A stretch of DNA of 64,000 nucleotides from Clostridium sp. (GTDB lineage Bacteria; Bacillota; Clostridia; Clostridiales; Clostridiaceae), in NCBI RefSeq assembly GCF_018372875.1, contig NZ_JAHAIF010000011.1:6797-70796 (forward strand), in the 5' to 3' direction. This document shows positions 44,385-53,626 of this stretch, one piece after another. The position numbers were made by a program, and so were the translations under genes. Positions within the stretch are counted from its first letter, which is position 1. Every line of letters starts with the position of its first letter. A model generated the notes under the pieces. It was given only the letters and a program-made list of their open reading frames with translations. It searched no databases and was not told where the DNA came from.

Positions 44385-44683
44385 GGTTAAATTACTGTTT
44401 AAGGGCTAAATCAGTAAAAAAAGAAATGGTGCTTATTAGAGGGGTAAATAAAAAATTCTTTCTAATATATGCATTAAAAAAATGGTATGCGTAATCGTCA
44501 CCTATATTACTGATTCAATAGAAAATAGAAAAAGTACTTCAAAGCAAGTAATACCAAGGGTTAGGATAGATTTTAATAAAAGTATAAAAAAGTGCAAAAT
44601 GTAAGGCTGAAAAATTGGAAGGGAAATATACAAAATTATCATAGCACTTTAAAAAGTGAGTGCTACGATAAAGGAGGGATAAA
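44385..44683. other. Non-coding gap before packaging genes
   Basis: No gene is found. Overlapping inverted repeats TAGCAC/GTGCTA (44642-44647, 44660-44665) and CACTTT/AAAGTG (44645-44650, 44653-44658) lie just before the next ribosome site. They could form alternative hairpins or a regulator site. Confidence 0.45.
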
Positions 44684-45163
44684 ATGTCAAGAAAAGACAG
44701 TTTTGAAGAGCTGATAAATAGTAGCTTAGACAAGATAGAATCAATGGTTGAGCGAGGTTGCACTGATAAAGAAATAGCATCTGAATTAGGAATAGGATAT
44801 TCCACATTTAGGAAATACAAAGCTGAAAGCGTAGCACTTAAGGGCGTAATTGCTACTGGAAAAGATAAGCTCAATCAAGAAGTAGAAAAAGGGGTTTTTA
44901 AAAAGGCAACAGGCTTTCATTATTATGAGGAAGTACCAACAAAAGTTAAAGAAGAAAAAGTGGTTGATGGACAAATTGTTGTGGAAGAAAAAGTGGTTAT
45001 ATCGAAAGTTAAAAAGTATAGTCATCCAGATGTTAACGCTCAAAAGTTTTGGTTGCAGAATAAGAAGAAGGCTAATTGGAAGAATGATCCTCACAAGATA
45101 GATATAGATAAGAAGTCGTTAAAGCTTAAAGAAAGGGAAATAGATAGCAAGGTTATTATTTAA
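44684..45163 (+). CDS. HTH protein resembling a small terminase
   Basis: 159 residues. The N-terminal homeodomain-like helix-turn-helix is CTDKEIASELGIGYSTFRKY. The C-terminal part has HPDVNAQKFWLQNKKKANWK, as in several small-terminase-like or phage regulator proteins. A P27-type small terminase occurs separately at 45727, so this one may be a regulator or an additional DNA-binding packaging factor. Confidence 0.65.
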   Translation: MSRKDSFEELINSSLDKIESMVERGCTDKEIASELGIGYSTFRKYKAESVALKGVIATGKDKLNQEVEKGVFKKATGFHYYEEVPTKVKEEKVVDGQIVVEEKVVISKVKKYSHPDVNAQKFWLQNKKKANWKNDPHKIDIDKKSLKLKEREIDSKVII

Positions 45164-45165
45164 GT

Positions 45166-45600
45166 ATGCTGTACAAACGTTGTGGTTCATGTGGTAAAAG
45201 AATACCTATGAATGTTACTTGCAAGTGCCAGATTGATAATACTAGGGAAAGATACAAAGAATATCAAGCTAAAAGGAAGGATAAATATGAGCAAGCATTT
45301 TATAGGAGTAATACATGGATTGAATGCAAGGAATCTAGAAAAATAGAATTACTCAAGATTGACTGGTATGAGTATTACACTACTGGTGAAATAGTAGAAG
45401 GATATGCTATGCATCATATAGATGAATTAAAAGAGTGTAGGGAAAGAGCTCTAGATAAAAGCAACTTAATATATCTAACACAATCAAACCATATAAAAGT
45501 CCATAAAGCTTATCTAAAGTCAGATAAAGAGAAAGTGAAGATGAAAAGAATATTACTTGAATGTTTAAGAAAAATAAAAGAAGAATTTGATGTTGGATAA
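45166..45600 (+). CDS. HNH endonuclease
   Basis: 144 residues. N-terminal zinc knuckle CGSCGKR...CKCQ, then the HNH core AMHHIDEL...NLIYLTQSNHIKVH. In HK97-type cos phages an HNH nuclease beside terminase is needed for specific genome cleavage. The ribosome site is weak, suggesting coupling to the upstream gene, whose stop is 2 nt away. Confidence 0.9.
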   Translation: MLYKRCGSCGKRIPMNVTCKCQIDNTRERYKEYQAKRKDKYEQAFYRSNTWIECKESRKIELLKIDWYEYYTTGEIVEGYAMHHIDELKECRERALDKSNLIYLTQSNHIKVHKAYLKSDKEKVKMKRILLECLRKIKEEFDVG

Positions 45601-45726
45601 GGCAAAAGATACCCGGGGGATACAAGAAAATTTATATAGAGATAAAAAATGTCCGATGTGCTCTACCAGTCATAAAAATATCCCAAAATGAAAGTTTTAA
45701 AACTTTATAAGGAGGTAATTTGAAAA
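45601..45726 (+). other. Predicted cos region
   Basis: A non-coding stretch between the HNH nuclease and small terminase genes, with a GC-rich CCCGGGGG (45612-45619) inside AT-rich sequence. Cohesive-end sites of HK97-like Firmicute phages commonly lie here. The exact nick positions cannot be read from sequence. Confidence 0.45.
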
Positions 45727-46194
45727 ATGGCTAGGCCGTGCAAAAGTGTTGAAGGTCAAAGTAGACATAATTCAAAAGAAGAAATTGAAAAAAGAAAAGA
45801 AACAGAGGAAAAGTTAAAGGGGTTAGCTGATAAAATAGAAGTTCCACCAGAACACTTAACAGATGAACAAAAGCTTATATATACATATATTTTTGAAGAG
45901 TTAAAAGCAAGTCAAATATTAAGTAATTTAGATGTATATATTTTAGCAACTTGTAGTATAGCCATTGATAGATTGCGATATATTGAAAAAATAATAAATA
46001 AGAATCCAAAGGCAATAATGAATAAGGATTTAATGAGTGCTAAAGATAAATATAATAAAGATTTTTATAGATGTTGTAACGAGCTTTCATTATCACCACA
46101 AAGTAGAGCAAAGTTTGGTAGTCTATCATTAAAGGCTAAAGATGAAAGTGAAGATCCAGTAATTAAAGCATTGCTAGAAGATGATGATGAATGA
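45727..46194 (+). CDS. terS: P27-family small terminase subunit
   Basis: 155 residues with the P27 pattern: PPEHLTDEQKLIYTYIFEEL, a central helical part, and SLSPQSRAKFGSLSLKAKDE near the C-terminus. It recognises phage DNA for packaging. Overlaps the large terminase gene by ATGA. Confidence 0.9.
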   Translation: MARPCKSVEGQSRHNSKEEIEKRKETEEKLKGLADKIEVPPEHLTDEQKLIYTYIFEELKASQILSNLDVYILATCSIAIDRLRYIEKIINKNPKAIMNKDLMSAKDKYNKDFYRCCNELSLSPQSRAKFGSLSLKAKDESEDPVIKALLEDDDE

Positions 46195-47873
46195 TTTTAT
46201 TAGACAGAGCTTTAAAATATTGTGAAGATGTAGTTTCAGGAGAAGAAATAACTACAGATGAAGTAAGATTACAATGTCAAATATTCTTAGATGATTATTA
46301 TACAAATCAATATTCAGATGAATTTGAATTTTGTTTTAGTGAAAAAAAGTTAAAAAAGATAAATAATCTATTAAAGCTATTTAATTATGCTACTGGATTC
46401 ATTGCAGGGAAACAAGTTTTAGAGGGATTGGAAGGTTTTCAATGCCTTTTTTTAGCGGCTATTTTTGGATGGAGATATAAAAAGAATAAAAAGAAATTTA
46501 GATATAGGGATGTAGTCCTATTTATTCCTAGAAAAAATGCAAAAACATTTATAATAGCGTTAGTTTTATTATTGCTTATGCTAACAGAACAAACATTTAG
46601 TGAATTCTATTCTATATGCATAGATAGGGATTTAGCAAAGGAACTTAGAAAAGCTATGGCTCAACTTATAGAAGCAAGTCCAGCAATAAAAAAACATTTT
46701 ATTGTATCAGATAGTGAAATTGGGATTATTAAATGTAAGATAACAAATAGTTTTTATTATCCAAGGACAGCAAAAGCAAATAAGAATAACTCTATAAGAC
46801 CAGCAGCGGTTTGTTGTGATGAAGTAGGTGCTTTTACTGATAATAAGAATATACAAGCTATGAGAAAAGGTCAGTTATCTGTTTTGAATCCTATAATGTT
46901 TAAAATAACTACTGCATATGCTGAAAGTAATTCTATTATGCCAGAAGAATTAGAGTATGATAGAGCAATTTTAGAAGGAACAATAGATAATAAAAGATTA
47001 TTTTGTCTTTTATATTATTGCAATAAAGAAGAAGTATGGGAGGAAGAAGGATTGTATAAGGCTAATCCATTAAGAATAGAAGAAAACTACAATGAAATTA
47101 GAGCAGATAGAGAGACTGCAAAAATTAAAACAAGTGAACAAGAAGAGTTATTTACCAAGAATTTCAATATATTCTTGGAAAGTAATGAGTTGAATAAATA
47201 TGTAAACATAAAGTATTGGAAGAAATGCAGTGTTAACGAAATTGACTTTAAAGGAAAAGAGGTTGTTGTTGGAGTTGATTTATCAGTTACAACAGATTTG
47301 ACAGCTGTTTCTATGATGTATGTTGAAGATGGAATAATTTATTGCAAATCACATGGATTCTTACCAGAAGAAAGTTTGGCAGATAGAAGAGAAAGTATTG
47401 ATTATAGGGATTATGCTGAAAAAGGATACTGTGATTTACATAAAGGGATGACTGTAAATTATACAAAGGTTGAGGAATATATAAGAAATATAGAAGAAAA
47501 GTATGGTTGCACAATTAAATCTATTGTAACAGATCCTATGAATGCAAAAGAATTAATGGAAAGATTATCAGAAGACTATGATGTGATTTTATTAAAACAA
47601 ACTTATACAAATCTAAGTCCTTCGACTAAAGAATTTAGAAAAAAGATATATGATAAGCAAGTTAAATATGAAGCTAATGAACTATTAGATTGGAATATGA
47701 GAAATGCTATTACAAACAAAGGAAAGTCAGATGATGAAATGCTGGCTAAAGAAGATAAAAACAAGCAAAGAATAGATATGGTTGCTGTATTAATATTTGC
47801 ATATACTGAATTTGTAGTGCCAGAGGAAGGATACAATGCCATTGACAAACTAGAAGAAATGGATTGGGGATAA
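46191..47873 (+). CDS. terL: Large terminase subunit
   Basis: 560 residues. The N-terminal packaging ATPase has the P-loop-like FIPRKNAKTFIIALVLLL and a Walker B region near AAVCCDEVGAF. The C-terminal nuclease has GVDLSVTTDLTAVS. It pumps DNA into the prohead and cuts it. Similar to HK97/P27-partner terminases. Confidence 0.94.
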   Translation: MILLDRALKYCEDVVSGEEITTDEVRLQCQIFLDDYYTNQYSDEFEFCFSEKKLKKINNLLKLFNYATGFIAGKQVLEGLEGFQCLFLAAIFGWRYKKNKKKFRYRDVVLFIPRKNAKTFIIALVLLLLMLTEQTFSEFYSICIDRDLAKELRKAMAQLIEASPAIKKHFIVSDSEIGIIKCKITNSFYYPRTAKANKNNSIRPAAVCCDEVGAFTDNKNIQAMRKGQLSVLNPIMFKITTAYAESNSIMPEELEYDRAILEGTIDNKRLFCLLYYCNKEEVWEEEGLYKANPLRIEENYNEIRADRETAKIKTSEQEELFTKNFNIFLESNELNKYVNIKYWKKCSVNEIDFKGKEVVVGVDLSVTTDLTAVSMMYVEDGIIYCKSHGFLPEESLADRRESIDYRDYAEKGYCDLHKGMTVNYTKVEEYIRNIEEKYGCTIKSIVTDPMNAKELMERLSEDYDVILLKQTYTNLSPSTKEFRKKIYDKQVKYEANELLDWNMRNAITNKGKSDDEMLAKEDKNKQRIDMVAVLIFAYTEFVVPEEGYNAIDKLEEMDWG

Positions 47874-47877
47874 ATTA

Positions 47878-48036
47878 ATGTTAAATTGGATAAAAAAGAA
47901 TTTAGTAGATATTTTAATAATTATTGCACTGATTAATATTATAATTACAACATTAATTCTTAATATTTATATAGGATTATACTTGCTATCCTTTGTATTG
48001 ATAGGGATAGCAATAATTATATCCAGATATAGATAG
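47878..48036 (+). CDS. Small two-helix membrane protein
   Basis: 52 residues: MLNWIKKNLVDILIII followed by almost continuous hydrophobic sequence that can form two helices. It lies between terminase and portal. Unknown function; similar tiny ORFs occur in siphovirus head modules. Confidence 0.6.
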   Translation: MLNWIKKNLVDILIIIALINIIITTLILNIYIGLYLLSFVLIGIAIIISRYR

Positions 48037-48047
48037 GAGGTGAGATA

Positions 48048-49265
48048 ATGTTTGAAAAGTTATTTGAAAAGCGAAGCTATACTGGTGAAAATCCTTTTGA
48101 TTGGACTAGTTGGATAAAGGGAGAAGATAGTGATTTTAGTAGCAATGATAGCACATATACAAAGTGTATTAATCTTTATGCTGATAATATTGCTAAACTA
48201 CCTATTCTAATTAAAAAAAATACTGAAAAGGGAGATATAGATGCAAATAACCTTTATCTTTATGAGCGGTTAAGATTAAGACCTAATCCTTCAATGAATG
48301 CATTTGAATGTATAAAAGCACTTGTAGCAATGAATAAACATTATGGAAGTGCTGGATTATATATAGATTATGACAAAAAAGGATTAGTAAAAGGCCTTTA
48401 TCCAGTTAAAATTAATCAGTTTATAGTTGATAATAAAGGATTGATAGAATCAACTAAAGAAAATAAGGTGCTAGTCAACTTTACTTGTGGAGATGTGGAA
48501 GGGAATTGCCTTGAAAAAGACATAATTATTTTAAGGGATAATTCTATTGATGGAATAAGCTTTAAAAATACTAAATCGTATATAAGAGATAGTATTGATA
48601 CAAATATTAAAGCTCAAAAATACCAAGCACAATTATTTAGTAATGGATTAACTAATAAAATAGTTGTTCAATTAACATCTGACATAAAAGAGGAAAAAGA
48701 ACTTAGAAAAATACAAGCTAAATTCGATAAAATGTATTCAAGTAATGGAAGGATTTTTACAATGCCTGCCGGATATAATGTTTCGGATTTAAATCTTTCT
48801 TTAGCAGATAGTCAATTTGCAGAATTAAAAATAATAGGTAAAAAGGATATCACGAGTGCAATAGGTGTTCCTTATTCATTAATAGATAAAGGATCATTAA
48901 CAGAAGAGGAGACAATAGCTTTTTTAAGTAATGCGATTATTCCAATAATAACAGCATTAGAGCAAGAAATGGATTGGAAATTGCTTACCGAAGATGAAAG
49001 GAAAGCAGGATATAAAATTAGATTTAATGTAAATGCTATGCTTAGAACTACTCCATTAACTCAAAGCATCATTATAGATAGGTACTTAAGAAATGGTGCA
49101 TATTCATTAAATGATGCTAAAAAGATACTAGGAGTACCATTGGTTGATGGTGGTGATGCGGTAACACTACCAAGTGGTCAAATTACACTTGAGAATCTTA
49201 TAAAAGGAAAGGCAGCATGGCAAAAAGATGCTGATAAGGAGAAAGGGGGTGATGAAGATGAGTAG
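48048..49265 (+). CDS. HK97-family portal protein
   Basis: 405 residues with the family pattern LRLRPNPSMNAFECIKALVA, KITSAIGVPYSLIDKG-like DITSAIGVPYSLIDKGSLTE, and LLTEDERKAGYKIRFN. The portal is the DNA gate of the prohead. AGGAGGTGAG lies upstream. Its end overlaps the protease start by 8 nt. Confidence 0.93.
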   Translation: MFEKLFEKRSYTGENPFDWTSWIKGEDSDFSSNDSTYTKCINLYADNIAKLPILIKKNTEKGDIDANNLYLYERLRLRPNPSMNAFECIKALVAMNKHYGSAGLYIDYDKKGLVKGLYPVKINQFIVDNKGLIESTKENKVLVNFTCGDVEGNCLEKDIIILRDNSIDGISFKNTKSYIRDSIDTNIKAQKYQAQLFSNGLTNKIVVQLTSDIKEEKELRKIQAKFDKMYSSNGRIFTMPAGYNVSDLNLSLADSQFAELKIIGKKDITSAIGVPYSLIDKGSLTEEETIAFLSNAIIPIITALEQEMDWKLLTEDERKAGYKIRFNVNAMLRTTPLTQSIIIDRYLRNGAYSLNDAKKILGVPLVDGGDAVTLPSGQITLENLIKGKAAWQKDADKEKGGDEDE

Positions 49266-49863
49266 AGAAATAATGAAAATCACTACTTCTTTTGAAGTTA
49301 GAAGCGTTGGGGAAGGTGAAGACAAAAAAGTTCATTTGCAAGGATATGCACTTACTTTTGATAGTCTAAGTGAGGATTTAGGCTATTTTAGAGAAATAAT
49401 AAGAAAAGGTGCTTTAGATAATTGCAAAATGGATAATGTTGTACTTAATATCAATCATGATATGGACAAACCATTAGCAAGAAATAATAAAGTTGATGGA
49501 ATTGGATCACTAGTGTTAGATGTAGATGAAAAAGGATTATTCTTTGATGCAGTACCAACAGATACTTCATATTCTAGAGACTTAATTTCTAATATGGAAG
49601 CAGGAATAATAGATAAATGTAGTTTTGCATTTATACTAGATTATTCTGATACTGAATCGCAAAAGTGGGATTGGGATGATGGAAAAAGAGGTTATGATTT
49701 AAGAACAATAAATAAAATTAAAGAAATATTTGATGTTTCAATTGTAACAAATCCAGCCTATGAAAGTACAAGTTGTACAAGTTATAAAAGGGCAAAAGAA
49801 AATCATGAAAATTTAAGAGAAAAAAGAAAAGAAAAATTAAGATTAGAATTAGAGCTTATTTAA
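49258..49863 (+). CDS. HK97-family prohead protease
   Basis: 201 residues. VHLQGYALTFDSLSEDLGYF, the His-containing LNINHDMDKPLARN and the Ser-containing GIIDKCSFAF are catalytic regions of the U35 protease family. It cleaves the capsid scaffold domain. ATG 49258 has GGGGG 8 nt upstream and lies inside the portal 3' end. Confidence 0.92.
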   Translation: MSREIMKITTSFEVRSVGEGEDKKVHLQGYALTFDSLSEDLGYFREIIRKGALDNCKMDNVVLNINHDMDKPLARNNKVDGIGSLVLDVDEKGLFFDAVPTDTSYSRDLISNMEAGIIDKCSFAFILDYSDTESQKWDWDDGKRGYDLRTINKIKEIFDVSIVTNPAYESTSCTSYKRAKENHENLREKRKEKLRLELELI

Positions 49864-49906
49864 AATAAGTTCTTTTTTATAAAAAAATATAAGGAATGGT
49901 GAGAAA

Positions 49907-50995
49907 ATGAAAATTAAAGAATTAAGAAGATTAATTGCAGACAAGAAAAAGGAAGCCGGAAAATTATTAGATGAAGATAAATTAAAGGAAGCAGAGGATA
50001 TAACTGCAGAAATAAGAGAGCTTGAAAGAAAAGTTGAAGTTGCAAAGGTGATAGAAGAGGAAGAGCAAAGAGATTTAGAAAAACAAAGAGATTTAGTTAA
50101 TAAAAATTCCAAAGAAGAGATAAATGAAATGAGAGCTATAGTAAAGAGTGTTATGGGAGAAGAATTAACACCAGAAGAAAGAGCAAATATAAAAACATCA
50201 GATAATGCTGCTATTGTTCCTAAGGAGTATATTAATAAATTACAAGAAATTAAAAAAGGATTCGGCTCTTTAAAGGAATATTGTGATGTTATTACAGTAA
50301 CAAAGAATTCAGGAACTATACCAGTAGTAGATTTAGATCAAAACACATTACCAGATGTTACTGAAGGAGACAATATAACAGATGGTACTCTAGTAACTAC
50401 TGAATTAACTTATACTTGTAAAAAGATAGGACTAATTCAATCATTAACTTCTGAATTAGTAGAAGATGCAGAGGTGGAAATAGAATCATTAGTAAATAAG
50501 AATTTTGCAGAAATAGCTGTTGCCACAGAAAATGCTAGAATTTTAAAGGTACTAAAAGAGAATGCTACAGTGGTTGAATCACCTAAGGATTACTCTGATA
50601 TTCAAGTTACTATTGATAAATCTGTACCAGCAGTTAAGAATGGATTGGTTACATTTACAAATACTGATGGTTATGCGTATTTAAAGAATTTAAAGGATAC
50701 TCAAAATAGACCTTTAAATTTAGTAACTGAAGTTAATGGAAAATACTATTTCAATGGTAAAGAATTAGTTGTAGTTGATGATACTTTACTAGAGGCTTCT
50801 GGTAAGAAAATATTTATAGTTGCTAATCCAAAAGAAGCCGTAAAGTTTATTCAAAGAAAAGATGTTACTATTGCAAGAAGTACAGAAGCAGGCTTTAGAG
50901 ATGATACAGTAAAATTAAGAATTTTAGAAAGACTAGATGTTACAAAAGGAGCAACTAGATCTATAAAGAAGATAGAGTTTGAAGTAACACCCTAA
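49907..50995 (+). CDS. HK97-fold major capsid protein
   Basis: 362 residues in frame zero. An N-terminal coiled-coil delta (scaffold) domain, about residues 1-75, precedes the HK97 fold: SDNAAIVPKEYINKLQEIKK, IPVVDLDQNTLPDVTEGDN and a C-terminal KLRILERLDVTKGATRSIKK. The gene ends in CCC-TAA, a predicted +1 frameshift site that can add a 22-residue tail (separate entry). Confidence 0.93.
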   Translation: MKIKELRRLIADKKKEAGKLLDEDKLKEAEDITAEIRELERKVEVAKVIEEEEQRDLEKQRDLVNKNSKEEINEMRAIVKSVMGEELTPEERANIKTSDNAAIVPKEYINKLQEIKKGFGSLKEYCDVITVTKNSGTIPVVDLDQNTLPDVTEGDNITDGTLVTTELTYTCKKIGLIQSLTSELVEDAEVEIESLVNKNFAEIAVATENARILKVLKENATVVESPKDYSDIQVTIDKSVPAVKNGLVTFTNTDGYAYLKNLKDTQNRPLNLVTEVNGKYYFNGKELVVVDDTLLEASGKKIFIVANPKEAVKFIQRKDVTIARSTEAGFRDDTVKLRILERLDVTKGATRSIKKIEFEVTP

Positions 50996-51062
50996 TCAAG
51001 CCCTAGAAACATCTAGGGTAGGAAAAGCAAAAGTTGGAGAAGCAAAGGTTGGAAAGGAGTAA
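50990..51062 (+). other. Predicted +1 programmed frameshift extending the capsid protein
   Basis: At CCC-TAA (50990-50995) skipping one base opens a frame from 50994 to a TAA at 51060-51062. It encodes 22 residues including ETSRVGKAKVGEAKVG. Eight nt after CCC a hairpin CCCTAG-aaacat-CTAGGG (51001-51018) could stimulate the shift. The same geometry and a related peptide occur after the major tail gene. The Listeria phage PSA is known to use +1 shifts at these same two genes. Confidence 0.75.
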
Positions 51063-51068
51063 TAAAAG

Positions 51069-51509
51069 ATGGCAGCATACGAAAAGCAAACATGGAGTGA
51101 TGGAGAAACAATAACAAAAGAAAAGTTAAATCACATAGAAGAAGGTATTACAAATATAGAGCTTACGCCAGGCCCAGCAGGACCTAAAGGTGAAACAGGA
51201 GATCCAGGAGCAGCAGGAACTAATGGGTTAGGATGGTTATTTGGAACTAATATTCCCAATTCAGAAGGTAGAGACGGAGATTTATACTTAAAAACAGATA
51301 ATTTTGATGTTTATAAAAAAGTTAGTGGAAGTTGGCAGAAGATAGGCAATATAAAGGGAGCACAAGGGCCTAAAGGAGCAGATGCAGTAATTAATAAATT
51401 AAATAAGGTAGATGCGTTAGATGGTGGGGCAGAAGTTGCAGCAGTAGTAACAGCATTTAATAATTTAATTGCAGATTTAAAAGCAAAAGAGTTAATGAAT
51501 AGCAATTAA
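51069..51509 (+). CDS. Head fibre protein with collagen-like repeats
   Basis: 146 residues. Begins AAYEKQTWSDGETITKEKLN, has Gly-X-Y collagen-like stretches (PGPAGPKGETGDPGAAG and KGAQGPKGADA), and ends in a helical part VAAVVTAFNNLIADLKAKEL like phage head-fibre proteins. It probably decorates the capsid. AAGGAG for this gene lies inside the capsid frameshift extension. Confidence 0.82.
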   Translation: MAAYEKQTWSDGETITKEKLNHIEEGITNIELTPGPAGPKGETGDPGAAGTNGLGWLFGTNIPNSEGRDGDLYLKTDNFDVYKKVSGSWQKIGNIKGAQGPKGADAVINKLNKVDALDGGAEVAAVVTAFNNLIADLKAKELMNSN

Positions 51510-51527
51510 TACAAAATAATTACTTAA

Positions 51528-51556
51528 GATGAAAGGGATTAATTTCCCTTTCATTG
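51528..51556 (+). terminator. Hairpin between head fibre and connector genes
   Basis: GATGAAAGGGA pairs with TCCCTTTCATT-type sequence around TTAATT, followed by TTTTTAT. It may reduce transcription into the connector genes or act as a processing site. Confidence 0.55.
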
Positions 51557-51579
51557 TTTTTATAAAGAAGGTGATTATA

Positions 51580-51861
51580 TTGACTTTAGAAGAAGTAAAA
51601 GGATATTTAAGAATTGACTATGAAGATGATGATGACCTTTTATATGAATTACTTGAGATTAGTGAGGAATATATTAGCTCATGTGTTGGAACTGGATATA
51701 AGAGTGATAAAAAAGCTGTGAAGTTAGCTGATTTATTGCAGAAAAAGCTTATACATGATATGTATGAGAAAAAAGGGACTGAAATATCCAATAATACTAA
51801 AAAAGATACTATTGTAACAACTATACTAGATAAATTGAGCAATTATAGCGAGGTAGAGTAA
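51580..51861 (+). CDS. Head-tail connector protein (gp6-like)
   Basis: 93 residues, helical: LTLEEVKGYLRIDYEDDDDL, then EISEEYISSCVGTGY, the pattern of HK97 gp6/DNA-packaging adaptor proteins. The TTG start has AAGGTG 6 nt upstream. It forms the first ring below the portal. Confidence 0.82.
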   Translation: MTLEEVKGYLRIDYEDDDDLLYELLEISEEYISSCVGTGYKSDKKAVKLADLLQKKLIHDMYEKKGTEISNNTKKDTIVTTILDKLSNYSEVE

Positions 51862-52182
51862 GTGGATAGTAGAATTAGTATTAAAAAGAAAGTAAAAGAT
51901 ATAGTAGATGGAAGATGGGAAGAATCACTTAATAATTACTATGATTGTTGGTGTACTCCAATGGAGCTGTATGGGAAAGAACTCTATGATGCACAAAATA
52001 TAAAGTATGAAAATGTATTGGTATTCAAGGTTAGATATTGTAATAAAGTTAAGGACATGAGAACTACAGATAAAAATAAATTTATTATAGTATTTGATAA
52101 TGTTGAATATCAAGTATATCATGTGGACTTTAAAGGCAACTCAAAAAATTATGTTTACATTAAGGCTAGAATGGTGATGTAG
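51862..52182 (+). CDS. Head closure protein
   Basis: 106 residues from a GTG immediately after the preceding stop. RISIKKKVKDIVDGRWEESL and the beta-rich remainder with VFDNVEYQVYHVDF match SPP1 gp16/HK97 gp7-like head-tail stoppers. Confidence 0.8.
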   Translation: MDSRISIKKKVKDIVDGRWEESLNNYYDCWCTPMELYGKELYDAQNIKYENVLVFKVRYCNKVKDMRTTDKNKFIIVFDNVEYQVYHVDFKGNSKNYVYIKARMVM

Positions 52183-52214
52183 TAATGATTAAACATGATG
52201 GAGGCATATAAGGT

Positions 52215-52646
52215 ATGTGGATTGAATTTGAAGGGCTAGATGAGCTTATAAAAAAGTTTGAAAGTGTTTCAAGTGAAAAGGAAATTGATAAGGCTAATAC
52301 AAAGATTATTAAAGAGTGTGCAAAAATAGTTGAAAAAAACTTAAAGCCAAAGGTTCACAGGAGTAAAGATCCTAAGAAAAGTGGAATAAAAGGTCTTAAA
52401 ACTGGGGAACATGCAGCAGATAATATTGAAGTTAGTAAGATTAAAAATATTAAAGGGGTTAAATTTATTACTGTTGGGTGGGATCAATCTAAAAATTCAC
52501 CATATTCCTATATGCAATGGGAAGAATGGGGGAATACAACTAGAGAGCCACATGCTGTTTTATACCCTACGATAGAGGCTAGTCAAAAAGAAATGAATAG
52601 GGTTGTAGAAGAAGAATATAAGAATTTAATTTCAAATTTAAAGTAG
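52215..52646 (+). CDS. HK97 gp10-like tail component
   Basis: 143 residues: GLDELIKKFESVSSEKEIDK, then SYMQWEEWGNTTREPHAVLY and LYPTIEASQKEM, the HK97 gp10 family pattern. It is the neck or tail-completion subunit. GGAGG lies 10 nt upstream. Confidence 0.88.
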   Translation: MWIEFEGLDELIKKFESVSSEKEIDKANTKIIKECAKIVEKNLKPKVHRSKDPKKSGIKGLKTGEHAADNIEVSKIKNIKGVKFITVGWDQSKNSPYSYMQWEEWGNTTREPHAVLYPTIEASQKEMNRVVEEEYKNLISNLK

Positions 52647-52654
52647 GTGAGTAC

Positions 52655-52999
52655 ATGGATATTATAGAAATTATAGCAAAAGCATTAGAAAGTATATCAT
52701 CTAGAGGAATTACAGTTGTTCAAGGGTGGTATGACCAAAATATTAATGATACTCACATTACTTTTTGTGAGTTAAGTGATAGAAGTAACAATATTTCTGA
52801 TGATAAAGAAGAAGATGTTATTCATACCATTCAAATTGATATTTGGAGTTTGAAGGATGAGTGGAAATTGAAAAAAGAAGTAAAAAAGTTAATGTTATTA
52901 AATGACTTTGGATATGTTGAAGGACAGGATTTTTTTGAAACTGATACTAAAATACATCACAAAGCATTAAGGTTTACTTATTTAGAGGAGGTAGAATAA
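52655..52999 (+). CDS. Tail terminator/completion protein
   Basis: 114 residues: DIIEIIAKALESISSRGITV, HTIQIDIWSLKDEWKLKKEV and HHKALRFTYLEE fit the minor tail completion proteins that lie between gp10-like and tube genes. The stop abuts the next ATG. Confidence 0.8.
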   Translation: MDIIEIIAKALESISSRGITVVQGWYDQNINDTHITFCELSDRSNNISDDKEEDVIHTIQIDIWSLKDEWKLKKEVKKLMLLNDFGYVEGQDFFETDTKIHHKALRFTYLEEVE

Positions 53000-53626
53000 A
53001 TGCCAGGAGCAGAAACTATAGTAAGAAGTAGAATTTGTGGGTTAAAGGATATTTATATTGCAGCGGTTACTACTAATAATGGGACAACATATGCAACAGA
53101 GACACCTGTAAAGCTTGCAAGAGCACTAAATGCAAAGGTAAGTGATAAATTCACTCAAGAAAAGGTGTATAGTGATGATAATGTTGAAGAAATAGTTGAA
53201 CAATATGAAGGTACTGACATAGACTTTGCAGTAAATACATTAGCTCCACAAGACTATGCAAAGCTTTATGAAAACTTATATAAAAACGGATTCTTATTAA
53301 AAGCTGCAGGAGATGGGGCTAAAGAAATTGCCATTGGTTGGAGAGCGAAAAGGCGAAATGGTAAATATGAATTTACATGGTATTACTGTGGAAAGCTTGA
53401 AAGACCTGAAATGAATTATGAAACTCAAGAAGATAAAGTTAAAACTCAAACTGCTAGTTTAAAGGGAAGTTTTTATGCTAGACAGAAGGAAGATACTATA
53501 GATGGAAAGAAGAAAAATCTATATTCAATCCAAGTTGATGAGAGTAATTTGCTTGAATCAGATACTAGCGCAGCTCAAGCAATAGCAGATTGGTTTGCTG
53601 AAGTTCAAGAATATAGTACACCCTAG
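53000..53626 (+). CDS. Major tail tube protein
   Basis: 208 residues in frame zero, phi13-type tube protein: VRSRICGLKDIYIAAVTTNN at the N-terminus, VNTLAPQDYAKLYENLY, and RAKRRNGKYEFTWYYCGKLE. It polymerises into the tail tube. The gene ends in CCC-TAG with a predicted +1 frameshift extension (separate entry). GAGGAGG upstream. Confidence 0.9.
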   Translation: MPGAETIVRSRICGLKDIYIAAVTTNNGTTYATETPVKLARALNAKVSDKFTQEKVYSDDNVEEIVEQYEGTDIDFAVNTLAPQDYAKLYENLYKNGFLLKAAGDGAKEIAIGWRAKRRNGKYEFTWYYCGKLERPEMNYETQEDKVKTQTASLKGSFYARQKEDTIDGKKKNLYSIQVDESNLLESDTSAAQAIADWFAEVQEYSTP

